From Gnetum montanum (lineage: Eukaryota > Streptophyta > Gnetopsida > Gnetales > Gnetaceae): DNA of 64,000 nt. A program made the translations under genes and the position numbers. The stretch spans positions 152,073 to 216,072 of the forward strand of contig MNCI01013900.1 in assembly GCA_015680685.1 (NCBI GenBank), in the 5' to 3' direction. The notes below the pieces were generated by a model. It searched no databases, was not told the origin of the DNA, and worked only from the letters and a program-made list of their open reading frames with translations. Each line of letters opens with the position of its first letter. The first letter of the stretch is position 1. This document shows positions 35,861 to 47,306 of the stretch, one piece after another.

Positions 35861-36023
35861 TCTAAGGGGTGTGCTTTGAATTCCCATTGTTGTATTTATT
35901 TATTTGGATGTGAACCACACCATGCAATGATATATTGGTTGGTCTAATGGGTGTGCTTTGAATTTACATTGTTGTTTTGTTTTTTTTTCAAATGGAACCA
36001 CACCATGCAAGGACATGTCAGCT
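35861..36023. repeat. 82-bp tandem duplication
   Basis: The copies start at 35861 (tctaaggggtgtgctttgaa) and 35943 (tctaatgggtgtgctttgaa), and both end with accacaccatgcaa. It spans the outer edge of the B3 3' LTR. Confidence 0.85.
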
Positions 36024-36618
36024 TCCTATTGTTCATGGCTATGGAATGGGAAAGAATCCCTAAGGACAACAATGCATTATAGATCATAGAAGGATACATA
36101 GTTCAGCACATCCCCTTGAAGTCACACCTTGTTCCTCACAACTCAAGTCCTTTCCAAGTTCAAAATCCACAAAGGTCAAAGATTTATTGGAGGTGATTAA
36201 TGGAAAAGGGACTGTACTTCTCTTGATCCCAGGACACCATAGGGAAGTGTAAGTGGTTGGATGTCATGGACTCATTGCTCGTTGCATGAAAGAAAGTGTA
36301 ACTTAGTAACCTAAAACCAAAATGCTAAGATAAGAACTAGATATAATTAGGCAACCCATAATACGCATGCCCCCGTTGGGTGCAACCATCACACCATTGC
36401 ATCCTGTGGCAATAATATAGTTTTATTAGTGAAAATAAATAGAGGAAAATAAACTAAAATAAAATAGAATAGAACAACTAAAGGTATTTATATATATATA
36501 TAAAAGAGTAGGTAAGAAATATTAAACATATGAATAATGGTGTAAAACAAAAATGTGTAAAACAAAAAACATAGAAAATACTTGAGAAGCTAGGAAAACT
36601 ATTTTAGTATGGGCAGCA
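35973..36618 (-). repeat. 3' LTR of B3
   Basis: On the minus strand it starts TGCTGCCCATAC right after the purine tract GTGGGGAAGAT (36619-36629). The far end is taken from alignment by eye with B4's LTR (60069), sharing accacaccatgcaa, gaagtcacacc and gactgtac words. The left boundary is approximate because of the 82-bp duplication. A TA-repeat lies at 36488-36502. Confidence 0.55.
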
Positions 36619-36779
36619 ATCTTCCCCACGACTAAGCTTGGAGGAGGAGATTCAAAAGATGGAACATGGCCAACCACTTGAAGAAATGGTAGCAACACTA
36701 GTTTGGTGTAGTTCATGGAAGGGCTTTAATTGTTGCATGTTGACCAACTGTATTTTTTTGGATCTTTAGGTTTATGTAT

Positions 36780-37830
36780 GAGTAGGGCCGCAAATGAAAA
36801 GATCTCAGAAACAATATAAGGTCCCTTCCATAGTATTTGAAACTTGGTCTGTTGCGGCACATGTGTGGGGTTCCAATAGAGAACTTTATCTCCATGTTGA
36901 AATGTTACCTTTCAAATGCTATGGTCATGATGTTGTTTGTTATATGCCTTATGCACCTCATTTGATGATAAGGCTACTAATCGATTCTCATCTAGCACAT
37001 TTAAGTTGATGAGCCATTCTCATTGTCCTAGGGATATGTCAAGACCTAAGTCACTTGCAATAGATTGTGTTTGAAGTTTTGCTTGAATCAAGAGCATTGG
37101 TAGTTTTCCATACACTAACTCGTAAGGGGAGTAGCCTATAGGAAGTTTCTAGGCTGAGTGGTAGGCCTAGAGGACGTCGTTAAGTTTTGTGCTCCAACCC
37201 CTCTTATGTTTGTGACTTCGGCTTTCCCATTGCCTTAGGGGTGATAGGGTGTTGTTAATTTATGTTCTACTCCCAAATGCTGCATGAGTTTACGAAAAGT
37301 AGCACCCATGAAGTGAGTGCCATTATTTGAAATGAGTAAATGTGGCACCCAAAACCTGTTCATGACTTGGTACTGAATAAACCGTGCAGTTGTGGTTGAG
37401 GAAAAGTCAGTGATAGCTACCACCTTTACCCACTTGGTATAGTAGTCCACTGCAACAATGATGTATGTCTTCCTATTTGGCATGGGTGTGATGGGGCCCA
37501 TGAAGTTGATGCCCCAAATGTCAAAGGATTCTAGTGGCTAAATCCATTGTTGAGGTCCCTCCATTCTCGTTGTCATTCCACCATCTCTTTGACATCAATC
37601 ACAGGAGTGGATGAACCATTGAGCATCTCTAAAGAGTATAGGCCAATAGTATCCTATGAGTAGGATCTTAATGGTCATGCACCTTCCTATATAATGACCT
37701 CCACAAGGGCCCTCATGAGCATCTTGGAGGAAATGTAGTTGATCTGCATTAGGGATGCACCATTGAACCAAGCCATCTACACACACCTTGTAAATATGTC
37801 CATTAATTTCCATAAAGTGCTTAGCTCTGA
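36780..37830 (-). pseudogene. Integrase of B3
   Basis: The zinc-binding domain (37595-37813) has HEGPCGGHYIGRC and a terminal FIHSCD. The core (37235-37501) has IIVAVDYYTKWV with the first catalytic Asp. The second Asp site reads ISNNGTHF, so the Asp of the usual DNGTHF is Asn. The Glu is kept in AEVTN near 37200. The C-terminal domain runs to about 36.8 kb. The frame is broken between these blocks. Integrase inserts element cDNA; the Asp loss alone would inactivate it. Confidence 0.85.
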
Positions 37831-37849
37831 GAAGAAACCGTTATTTCTT

Positions 37850-38375
37850 CTGATGATCCAACTCATTTGGTAGCTCTTGTGTAAGAAGATAGGTAAGGAT
37901 GTTTCCAAACCAATTCAATTCTGTGGGGGCCTCCTTCATAATTGCTCGAGCAAAGAGGACATTTGGAAACTAGTCAAAGAGTGGGCTCTCCTCCTCCATG
38001 TTGTCCCATCGTAATCGAGATAAGTGATCGGTGATTACATTCTCAGTTTCCTTTTTGTCGACCATAGTAAGATCAAATTCTTGAAGGATCACAAGCCATT
38101 GTATGCCATGGTGGCCCACCGTTGATTTGTTCATAAGAAACTAGATAGCACTATGGTCCATATGCACAAACACCTTGTATTCAAGCACATAGTGTTGAAA
38201 ATTTTCCAAGGCTAACATCACTGCCATTAATTCCTTTTCGGTGATGGTGTAATTTAGTTGATCACCCAAAATACTTTAGCTTGCACAATGGATGTAATAT
38301 GGATGTTTCTGGTCATCCAACTATGTGAGAACGACTCCTAATGCATAGTTAGATGCATCCATCATGATGTGAAAT
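37850..38375 (-). pseudogene. RNase H domain of B3 pol
   Basis: The minus-strand reading contains a KVFVHMDHSAI-like block (near 38160-38190), the W-x-x-x-L-Q-E-F-D-L-T-M-V-D-K-K block (near 38050-38100), and the SRLRWDNMEEE block before integrase (near 37985-38020), as in Ty3/gypsy RNase H. Some stops are present. Confidence 0.75.
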
Positions 38376-39350
38376 GGTTTGGACCAATCAGGGGCTCATA
38401 GAATTAGAGTCTCTATGATTTTTTGCTTTAGCATTTTGAATGTAGATTCACGTAGCCCAATCCAGAAAAATGGGGAACCTTTCTTGGTCAACTCCACCAA
38501 TGGCTTGGTGATATTTGAAAAATTCTCAATGAAGCATTGGTAGTAGCCAGTGTGTCCAAGGAATGATAGGATGTGCCTTATAGTTCCTGGTTGACTGGTA
38601 ATTCCTTGGGTGACCTTGATTTTCTCAGGATCCACTCCAATCCCCTCTTGTGAAATTCGATGCCCCAAAACAATGCCTTTTTAGACCATTAGATGGCTCT
38701 TTTGCTAGTTGAGCTGTAAGTTAGTTTCTACACATCACTTCAAAACTTGCTCAAGGTAGTCCAAGGCTTGCTCAAATGTTGCTCCATAGGTGAAGAAGTC
38801 ATCCATAAAAACTTCTACACCATTGGAAAATTTCTATTGGAAGATGCTGAGGATGAGGCGTTGGAAGGTTGTAGGTGCATTACATAGACCAAAGGGCATA
38901 TTCTTGTATGTGAGAGTTCCCCAGGGACTTATGAATGTTGTCTTGGCCTAGTCCTCTGGCACAATCTGGATTTGGTTATAGCCATTGTAACCATCCAGGA
39001 AGCTGTAGTAATAATGCCCTAAAATGGTGTCTAACACCTGGTCCACAAATGGAAGTGGGAAATGATCCTTAAAGGTTACCATATTTAGTAACTGAAAATC
39101 AATACAAACCCTTCATTTGCCATCCTTTTTTGGTACAATCATGAGTGGGCTGACCCATTCGCTATTTGCAATGGGGTAGATGAATCCTTCCTTTAGCAGT
39201 TGCTCAATTTCATCCTTGATGATCTGTTTAAGTTTGGGATTCAATCATCTTTGTAGCTATCATCATGGCTTCATGGATGGGTAGATATAGATTTGATGTT
39301 GGCATACCATAGGATCAAACCCCATTAACTTAGGATATGACCATGTGAAG
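38376..39350 (-). pseudogene. Reverse transcriptase of B3, catalytic motif intact
   Basis: The active site reads VEVFMDDFFTYG at 38782-38816 (FxDDF intact). Downstream GHRISQEGIGVDPEKIKV and SFLGHTGYYQCFIENFS (38396-38668) form the thumb/connection typical of Ty3/gypsy RT. The fingers, with a VxIPDGDxxW-like stretch, lie at 38960-39330. Stops interrupt the frame, including one replacing an expected Glu/Gln near 38680. Confidence 0.88.
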
Positions 39351-39689
39351 GCAGTCAACCACTTGTTCACCATCCATAGCAACTTCGTTTTTTTGCTCAA
39401 GAGCAAGAGTGGCACTAATTATTACTGGCTTATCATTTTGCAAGAATGCATATTCCAGATTGAACAGTAAGGGTTTTAGTTCTAGGGGCTCCTATTTGAA
39501 ACTTTTAGGGATCTATAGCTTTCCCCAATTAGTAGCATCATCAATAGTAGAAAGTTGTTGATGGACCTATTCCAATTCATCTATTCCCCCCATAGAGGCA
39601 CATACAAGGCTCTTAGAGGGTTCCATGCATAAGGTGCCACTACCAAAATCAACAGTCAGCCACTGGGTGCCTTCTTGTTTGGTGGCTGC

Positions 39690-40220
39690 TATGTATAGGC
39701 ATCATTGAATCTGTGATTCAGTAACACATCGATTGCATGCTTGAATGGATGTCTACTTAATGGATCAAATTTATTGCACATAGTTGCACTCAGAGTCACT
39801 ATACGTGATGCATGGAACACACTTCTTCTCAATCTTCCTAAAAGGATTTTCCTTGGAGATTTCAAGGGAGAGATCGTAGAGTCCCAAATGTACATCCACG
39901 ATGTTGAGCAATGCTCTTCCCATTATAATTGGGAATTCTCCCTTAAAATTATTGACACGGATCACTAGGAAATAAACAAGGTAGGACCACCCACAAATGG
40001 TGGTTACAATATCTTCTACAAATCCTAGTTAAATAGTAATGGATTGGTCTACCAACTTGAGCTGAATGTTGCTTTTCTTCAATAGAGGTAGGTTCCAAGT
40101 CTTGTACATATCATGTAAAATTAGGTTGACACCTAGCCTTGAATCCAAAAGAGCTTTGCATGGCTTGTTCCCTATTACCTAAAGGTATATGAGGGGGCTT
40201 CCTGGATTAGCTAATTTCCA
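39690..40220 (-). pseudogene. Aspartic protease of B3
   Basis: The ORF 39771-39965 contains IRVNNFKGEFPIIMGRALLN, the closing part of a gypsy protease with I-I-M-G-R. The part with the catalytic Asp (ALLDSRLGVN-like) is near 40120-40160. Context is gag on the right and RT on the left. Confidence 0.75.
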
Positions 40221-40229
40221 AGAGAGATG

Positions 40230-41263
40230 ACCTACCTTGATCCAATCCATCAAAGCATGTGTTAACATGATAGTTTGCAAATTGAAAGGCATTTGGATTG
40301 AAGGTTGTTTGAAGGATTAAGTGTCAGAGGTAGCTAGAGATACAAGGGCACTGGCCACAGGTGAGTGTGAGGGTGTGTTTAGGTTATTAAGCCAAAAAAA
40401 GGAATGTTTCTATGGTTTTGATTCTGATCCACTTGGTTGAGAAGCCAATTGTAAATTGATGACTCTTGTTGCATTATGCTACTATGGCTATGAAGGTATT
40501 TCTCCTTGCATGGGTGGAGTAAGAGGTAGTTGAGTTGAGGGCTGATGGATAGGTATGGCTGAAGGAGGTGGCAGAGGATAGTGCAGATGTGGGTTTTCCC
40601 CATTAGGTGATGGAGATTGGGCCCAAAATTATTCTGGAGGGTAGTAATGATTTTGAAAGGTTGTGTGCTAGAAGAGTCCCATGGGAAGATTGGCTATTGA
40701 ACGTAGTACCCATAAGGATTCGGCTGCTAGTAAGGGTACTGTTGCCTTGGGAGTGGCATCCCCCATAACTGTGGGTACTACCATTACTGGTAGTGCTCAT
40801 ATAGTTGAGGTTGAGCTCTGCTTGGATAATATCCCTACTACTGGTGGAACTGCCTAGTATTGCCTTGGTGATAAGACAATCTTTGGGGTGTTTGTCTTTT
40901 TGTTAAGCGATGATTTAGAGCATACACCCCAAACTCTTGCAAATGTGACACCATAGGGTAACATCCCTTAGGATATTTGTACTAGCATATGTTACATCCA
41001 TTATCTTCCTCGGTGTCTGAGTCTGCAACTTGTTCTACTGCAGCAACCTTGCCCTTACCTTTATGGTAGGCACGTTTAGCCTCTTTTCTCCTTCATTGAT
41101 CCTGATCATTACTTTGTTCCTTGGATTCTTCTACAATTTTTAAAACACTTTGGAATTTCTCATCTAAAGAATCCCACATCTTGTCCACCTTGGCTGAAAT
41201 TTTACAAGTGAACTTTTGTATGGGTAAAGTCTTCCTGTTCATCGCTACATCCAAATATGACTC
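40230..41263 (-). pseudogene. Gag of B3, C-terminal part, cut by element A
   Basis: Pro/Gln/Tyr-rich tail (40300-40900), Cys cluster (near 40940-40990) and Lys/Glu-rich linker (41020-41250) are colinear with B4 61560-62560. At 41263 the match stops; the equivalent point in B4 is about 62544, where the gag continues. The N-terminal half is displaced to the far side of element A or lost. Confidence 0.75.
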
Positions 41264-41555
41264 TGAAACACCATAAAATTTTGAGACCCTCTTGCTTCAC
41301 CATGGTTTTGAAATTCAGGCAAGGACTTCCACAAGTGAAGCATCATGACAGTTCAGTCAAAAAGAGTAGACACTAAGGTTAAACTATGCAATCTGGCAAG
41401 TTTTCTACTCTCAGGACTAGCAGGCCCGATGGACTCTCTGGCCTACCCACCTGGACAATTCACCAGGCTAACAGTTTACTCAGCAACCATGCTAGGAGTT
41501 GTCAGTGGTGCTTAGGATGGGCAAGACAATTTGACAAGTTTTCTAGTTGCAAATT

Positions 41556-42064
41556 CTACTATGCTACGTAGCGTAGTAGGATTTATAAAGGATCAATCAA
41601 ATGCCCAAATACAAGTTTTAGCAAGATGTTTGCATAAGGTAAAGTTAGAATCCTGCCAGCGAAGGATGCTATGCTATGCTATGCTACATAGCGTAGCATA
41701 GCATAGCAAGGGCAAAGCAAACAAAGTTATCTCATCGCAGTTTCGGTAGAAGTGCAAATTAAATTGGCTACTACGCTATGCTATGCTACGTAGCATAGCA
41801 TAGCATAGAAAATATGCAAATTAATAAGGTGCTCCAAAAGTTAACCCCGCATGCACCAAGGCTTTCAGCAAAAGTTAGTGACTTCAACACAAGTTTCTTT
41901 TTCAAACTGGTGGTTACGCTATGCTATGCTACATAGTGTAGCACAATGTAGCAAGTAGCAATGCTATGCCAACGTGCTATACTGCATAGCGTAGCAAGTA
42001 GCTATGCTACACCAATGTGCTACGCTACATAGCATAGCATAGCGTAGCAGGAATCTACGCTACT
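41556..42064. repeat. U3 palindrome cluster in the 5' LTR of A
   Basis: At least three near-perfect palindromes are built on GCTATGCTACGTAGCATAGC: 41556-41579 (24 nt, one mismatched pair), 41668-41707 (40 nt, two mismatched pairs) and 41771-41808 (38 nt, one mismatched pair). They are followed at 41910-42064 by tandem, partly palindromic units of about 45 bp with tagcaagtagctatgctac. All lie upstream of the LTR TATA box. They may fold into cruciforms or hairpins. Confidence 0.9.
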
Positions 42065-42252
42065 TTAATGTGCTTCATTTATCCTTGGCATTGGTGACAC
42101 ACTTGATTCCAACATCTCTAGTTTCGAACAACATGGTTGCAGCGTAGCAGGTTCATGACCATTTTTGCATACCTACATAGTATGGGCACGTCAACATCTC
42201 ATGGGTCTAGGAAACATGGCATCTAAACCACATTTCTCACCTACTCTTGGCC

Positions 42253-42261
42253 CTATAAATA
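42253..42261 (+). promoter_or_regulatory. TATA box of the 5' LTR of A
   Basis: CTATAAATA in a conserved ccctataaatacccc context; the solo LTR has the same word at 51276-51284. It is the likely promoter for genomic RNA. Confidence 0.7.
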
Positions 42262-42853
42262 CCCCAACAAGCAACACTCAAAGGGTTGGAAATTTTTGGC
42301 GATTGGCAAGTTGTTAGGTTGGCAAATTTCGTTGGCAAGTTTGGCAATTGTTGGCAATTTTGAGTTAGCATTTTACATTGGCATTTGGCATTGGCTCCTT
42401 GCATTGGCATCTTTGCATTGTTGAGCTTTAAGTTCTCACTCGAAAGCATAGCCGGCATATCTTGAGTGTTCTAGTCATTCTTGAATTCTTTGTGCACCTC
42501 CAGCGTTGTTTGTTATACACTTCAAAACAAGGAAGAGAATCAAACCTATGATTTTTTGGCGGTGCATTTCCTTACCCTAGCTTATTTTGTTATTTCTTCA
42601 TTGTTATTGCTGTTTAACATTATTTTCTACATTCCCACATTTATTAATCATTGATTATACCTCATGTATTTAATATTTAAAATAACATTTACAAAAGGTT
42701 AAGATACATTGATTAAGTCCTGTCTGATTGACTAGACTGTTTAGGGCACCCTGCTTCTATTTCATCTAGCACGGCCCTTGCACAGATCCGAGTTTAAAAC
42801 TATTTTCCCAACAACCTCTCAGTGTTTTCAGCCACCAACGTTTTCAGTCGCTA

Positions 42854-43456
42854 TAGTTTTCTAATGCTAGAAGGAGGGCCTTTTAGTGCTTTACAGGTAG
42901 TCCTGCATGCTCTCTATACCCCGTTACCTATCAACGTAAATGTGACATCCTTGTGGTTGTTTACGCACCATGTGGTATAGGCCGGTCACAACGACAGTTC
43001 CTTTGGAACCCTGCAGGATAGAAAGCCTCTGATTGCCTTTTGATCTCTGTTTTTTTTCATTTGCTAACTATTTTAGGCTTTATGAAAATGATTTCCTCAA
43101 GCATCATTGTTGCTAGCTCTAATGTTGAGGTCCCCTTTTTGGTTCAGGGAAATATAGGTGTCGAGAAACCACCTAGCCCAGTGCTAGGACCATGCTAATC
43201 TCTCAGGATCCAAAACCAATCACCTAAGAACTTGGTAGAGCATGTCAAGCTTTACAATTTTCTCTATGCTAAGGTCCAAGAAAATCTGCCCTTAGACATC
43301 CAAGAACTCAAAGAAAACTATAACTTTGAGTTCATCTACCACAATAGGATGGAATTTATTTCCACTCCTGGCATTTCCATTCCTCTCACGCAAACATATA
43401 AGTGGATCTTACATTAGCTAATATAAACAAGTAGGCTTAGGGAGCAGCAAGACACA
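42854..43456 (+). other. Untranslated leader of element A
   Basis: The sequence between the 5' LTR and the first ATG consistent with the gag frame (43457) shows no other gene. A short ORF (43232-43417) has no recognised content. Confidence 0.5.
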
Positions 43457-45505
43457 ATGTCTCACTACGATGAGGCATTTCAAGATGGGCAAAAGGAGCT
43501 GGATTCCCAGTCCAAGGATGGGGGTCAAACTAACCCTACCACCATCCCTCCCACCCCATCTTTCTAATCAAACCCGCTCTTCACCACTGCTTCATTCATG
43601 ATTACATCCACACCGTCGCAACCCCAGTTTCATTAGCAATGTATAGTTGTGTCCTGCCCTCAGCTCAATAATGCACCTATTCCCTCATCTCATTCTTAGG
43701 CACTATCCCCCCCCCCCCCCCCCCACAATCTATTCCCCAATCCATTCTTGCTTCGTAACATGCACCAACATGGCTACCCTGCCTTATGTCCACATAGTAC
43801 CTACATCACAGTTGCATATAGTTTATGCATCCATTCTGGTTTCAACACCTGTTTCGCTATCAGCCGCAAGCCCACATACAACCACATGGTGGACCCCATT
43901 CACTTTCCCTTTGCTTTGCAACCTTTGCAAATGTTCCACTACACTCACCACCAAACATACCAGGCCCCACAAATGGTACAACCAAGCATGGGACTGTAGT
44001 CTACCTGACCGATCACGTAAGTGACCTACCCCATTGCACCACCAATGACTGTTGCTCCAATAGCACCACCCACTAGGTGGTGGACACCACAAGTAGTACC
44101 TTTCATAGGGGCTACCCCAACAACACTGCCTATCAGCCAAGTTGCTGTCCCTACCATGTCACTAATGGGAGCTACCCCTGTAGCTCCCCAACCATCTACG
44201 TTGCCCCCAGGTTTGGATCAAGCATTTCAACTTATCTAGACCTTGACTGAAGAGGTTCAACACCTCAAAATTGCCAGTTCTAACATGGTATAGGTCATGG
44301 ACTTCTATCATGATGATCCCATCAGCCCTGCAGTCCCCATGCTAACATTACCCCCCAGGATGCCATTTCCCCACTTCACAAAATACAACAGGAAGGGTGA
44401 TCCCAACGCACATCTTGTAACATTTAGATCTAAGTCCCTTATTTTGCAATAATGGCCACACAAAATCATCCACGTCTTTGCTATGTCTTTGACAGGAAAA
44501 GCCTTGGACTGGTACCTCACGCTCCCACAGTCCTCTATCTTAATCCTAGAGGAGCTGCTAACCTAATTCATAACTCATTTCAAGTATAACATGAGAGCAG
44601 AGGTTATGTTGGATCAGTTAATGAGCATGAAGTAAGATCCCCTGGAACTAGTCCAAAAATTCATACAATGGTGGAGTGCTACCCTTAATGAGATTCGCGA
44701 GCCTATCGTGGAGGCTCATCTGCTAGCCATCTTTAAGGGTGCAATGAACCACTTCATTAAGTCTAAACTGTATTATCTCACTCCACCAACTCCTAGTTAG
44801 GCTTTTACCTAGACTAAGAGCATACAAGATGTGGCCAAGGCAAGTAAAGACCTGGACTATGTTGCATACAAGAACACATTTACAAAGAAGGAAAAAGATA
44901 AGGGCAAGGCTGCAATAGCCATAGTGGCCGCTATGGCAAATGAAGCCAAGCCTAACAACAAAAACAACAAGAAGGCAACCACTGCACCGACTAACCTCGC
45001 ACCCACACCCAGCAATGCTGCTTAATCCTCCACCTTGACACCCAAAGCATCCACCCCACCCAAGCCTAACTTCGAGCATAAAGATCGCTCTAAATATACC
45101 TTGCTTCCTATCAAGCCTTCAGAACTTCTGAAGCAATTATTGGGAGCAGGGTATATTCAACACAACTAGATGTCAAAGGAGGTGGCCAACATGCATCAAC
45201 GGTACTATGAGCTCCTTAGGAACCCCTCGTTGGCTTTGCCCAATGAGCCCCCTATTCCTAAGAATTTCAGGTTGGAATGGTTCTGTGACTACCATCAAGT
45301 GTGTGGTCATGATACAGATTACTGTTTGGCATTAAAAGATGACATTCAGAGAATGATTGATCAGGCGAAGTTGGTTCTAGATGAAAGAAACCCTGTGTGC
45401 CCCAAAAATCAATCTAGGCATGTTTACATAGATCCACTTAATGCCAAAAACTCCGGTTACATCATCAACACTATTGGCGTTGATAGTAAAATTAAATCAC
45501 CTTAG
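43457..45505 (+). pseudogene. Gag of element A
   Basis: The frame is conserved from ATG 43457 to 45505 despite stops. An N-terminal Pro/Gln/His/Tyr-rich linker (43500-44240) contains an 18-C run. The Retrotrans_gag domain is at about 44320-44800, with a K-x-x-x-x-G-D-P-x-A-H-L block near 44390 and AMSLTGKALDWY near 44490. A Lys/Ala-rich hinge (44830-45025) and a Tat-type zinc motif CDYHQVCGHDTDYC (45278-45320) follow. Stops are mainly TAG (for example 44237, 44792, 44813), consistent with CAG decay. Gag packages element RNA. It continues into the protease in the original frame. Confidence 0.85.
43707..43724. repeat. 18-bp cytosine homopolymer
   Basis: An uninterrupted C18 inside the Pro-rich gag linker. 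It could encode PPPPPP in any frame and gives a G18 run on the other strand. Length may vary or be mis-assembled. Confidence 0.95.
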
Positions 45506-45640
45506 TAGTTGTTTCTAGTTCATGTGCCTCAGCGTAGTCCACCAACACCGGAAGTGGCTAAAAAGGCCCCACAACAACCCTTTGTCCTAAGGGTCCCTCC
45601 TTAGAAATCCACCACTACACCCTCTATTAACAAAACTACA

Positions 45641-46490
45641 CCACCGCATGCACTAACACCAAGAGAACCATTCATCATCAAGGGGCCAAGCCACTCAATC
45701 GTCCCTGCCTTGCATAACACAACATTGTAGTCTTCTCATCCATGAAAACAAGAAGAGAGTTTGATGGGTGAGGTGACAATAGAAGGTACCACCCCAGGTC
45801 CTTCCAAGCCTACTCCCTCATCCTCTGCATCTATGTCCTCATCACCAAAAGCTAATGCTACTACACGCTCATGGTCATCACCACCTCACCCCAAAGGGTT
45901 TGATCCCAAACACAAAGTTGTTCCTCCTCAAGAAATTCATCTCTTAGTATGAATGGAAGAGGAGAAGGATAGCAGGAAACAAGGAGGTGGGAAAGACCTA
46001 TTAAGTGCTCTTACTCAGGTCAAGTAGGCTCTAAAGAAAAAGAACACAATGTTGAACTTGTATGACCACCGCATGCACTAACACCAAGAGAACCATTCAT
46101 CATCAAGGGGCCAAGCCACTCAATCGTCCCTGCCTTGCATAACACAACATTGTAGTCTTCTCATCCATGAAAACAAGAAGAGAGTTTGATGGGTGAGGTG
46201 ACAATAGAAGGTACCACCCCAGGTCCTTCCAAGCCTACTCCCTCATCCTCTGCATCTACGTCCTCATCACCAAAAGCTAATGCTACTACACACTCATGGT
46301 CATCACCACCTCACCCCAAAGGGTTTGATCCCAAACACAAAGTTGTTCCTCCTCGAGAAATTCATCTCTTAGTATGAATGGAAGAGGAGAAGGATAGCAG
46401 GAAACAAGGAGGTGGGAAAGACCTATTAAGTGCTCTTACTCAGGTCAAGTAGGCTCTAAAGAAAAAGAACACAATGTTGAACTTGTATGA
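45641..46490 (+). repeat. 425-bp tandem duplication in the gag-protease linker
   Basis: 45641-46065 and 46066-46490 are direct repeats with three substitutions seen in the coding part, all transitions (t/c, g/a, a/g). 425 is not a multiple of three: gag before it is in one frame and protease after it in the next, so removing one copy restores a single frame. It is far less diverged than the LTRs of A, so it arose late. Confidence 0.92.
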
Positions 46491-46679
46491 CCTAATAATG
46501 ACTTCTACCACACACCATGAGGCTTTGGTTCACATGTTAGCAGCAATACCAATTGATGAGAACATGCCAGCAGAAGAGAAAGAAATCCACTTGGTTATGC
46601 TTCCTTCTATGCCAACAGAACCATAGCCATCCCAATTGACATTTCATGACAATTCCATTAGGGAAGACCTTGAGAAGGG

Positions 46680-47306
46680 TCAGGTGACTACAACACCTCT
46701 ATTCATCACAATTCGAGTTGGCCAACATAAGATCTGAAGGGTACACATCGATGATGGGGTTGCTACGAATGTCATCCCATTCCCTATTGTGGATAAACTG
46801 GGTTTGGTAGACCAGATTAAACCCACAACAACATCATGCTTGAAGTCATTCAACAGGGCACAAGTCATGGTGAAAGGCATCATCCACATTGACTTTGTGG
46901 CAGGGGAGAAATTCCCAAAAAATGTAGCATTTATCATGGTGAAAGAGATGCCTGGATTTAACCTGATCTTGGGGAGGTCTTGATTAGCCCAAGTTAGGGC
47001 CGTGTCTTCACCCATACATTAAGAGATCCATTTACCCTATGCAGGCAGGGAGGTGATGATCCACAGTGATGAGGTAGCAATGCAAGAAATAAATAATGTA
47101 GATATGGAGTAGGGTTTAGAGGTCATAACCTCTAAGAACAAAGCACCTATCTCTGTCGACACTAACTGTTTAGTGAATGATTCGGCCACATACGCTGGCT
47201 CAGAAAATGAAAATGCATGGGATGAGTTGCCTTTCCAAGCAGAAGACAACGATGTAGATGAATGCTATGGTAAAGCTTCTTGGCCTTACTTCTCACCAAA
47301 TCCATG
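46680..47306 (+). pseudogene. Aspartic protease of element A
   Basis: In-frame blocks: VHIDDGVATNVIPF (catalytic Asp; D-D-G instead of the usual D-S/T-G), KPTTTSCLKSFNRAQVMVKG, then MPGFNLILGRS, which is the I-L-G-R closing motif. Tat proteases have the same D-G-G/S-A-x-N and L-L-G-R-x-W pattern (known). The frame runs on to a TGA at about 47304 after an acidic tail. The stop looks genuine rather than decayed, suggesting gag-pro ends here and pol has its own start. Confidence 0.8.

Larger units (their letters stand above)
35973..41263 (-). mobile_element. Ty3/gypsy element B3, gag interrupted by element A
   Basis: In minus-strand order: gag 3' part, protease, RT, RNase H, integrase, polypurine tract, 3' LTR. 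The gag stops abruptly at 41263, where the LTR of element A begins, so A inserted into B3. B3 is the best preserved pol of the B type here (RT FMDDF intact). Its LTR differs from those of B1 and B2 (starts TGCTGCCC on the minus strand) and matches B4, so B3 and B4 form a separate subfamily without an obvious third ORF. Confidence 0.8.
41264..42853 (+). repeat. 5' LTR of element A
   Basis: It begins TGAAACACC and is matched along its length by the solo LTR 50067-51927 (shared agttgtcagtggtgct, palindrome cluster, cctataaatacc, and gcatggccct near the end). The end is placed where similarity with the solo LTR stops (tcgct). It is about 1.59 kb, shorter than the solo LTR because the palindromic repeat block differs in copy number. 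A primer binding site could not be identified. Confidence 0.8.

Noticed and set aside
41556-42064. CRISPR-like array
   Set aside because: Units are palindromic and variable in spacing, with no constant repeat plus unique spacer pattern; they lie in an LTR of a plant retroelement.
43823-44140. 105-codon minus-strand ORF rich in Trp and Cys
   Set aside because: It is opposite the Pro-rich gag linker of element A; the composition is what the complement of Pro/Thr/His codons gives.
44723-45079. 118-codon minus-strand ORF
   Set aside because: It overlaps the gag domain and Lys/Ala hinge on the plus strand, which have recognisable motifs in a conserved frame.
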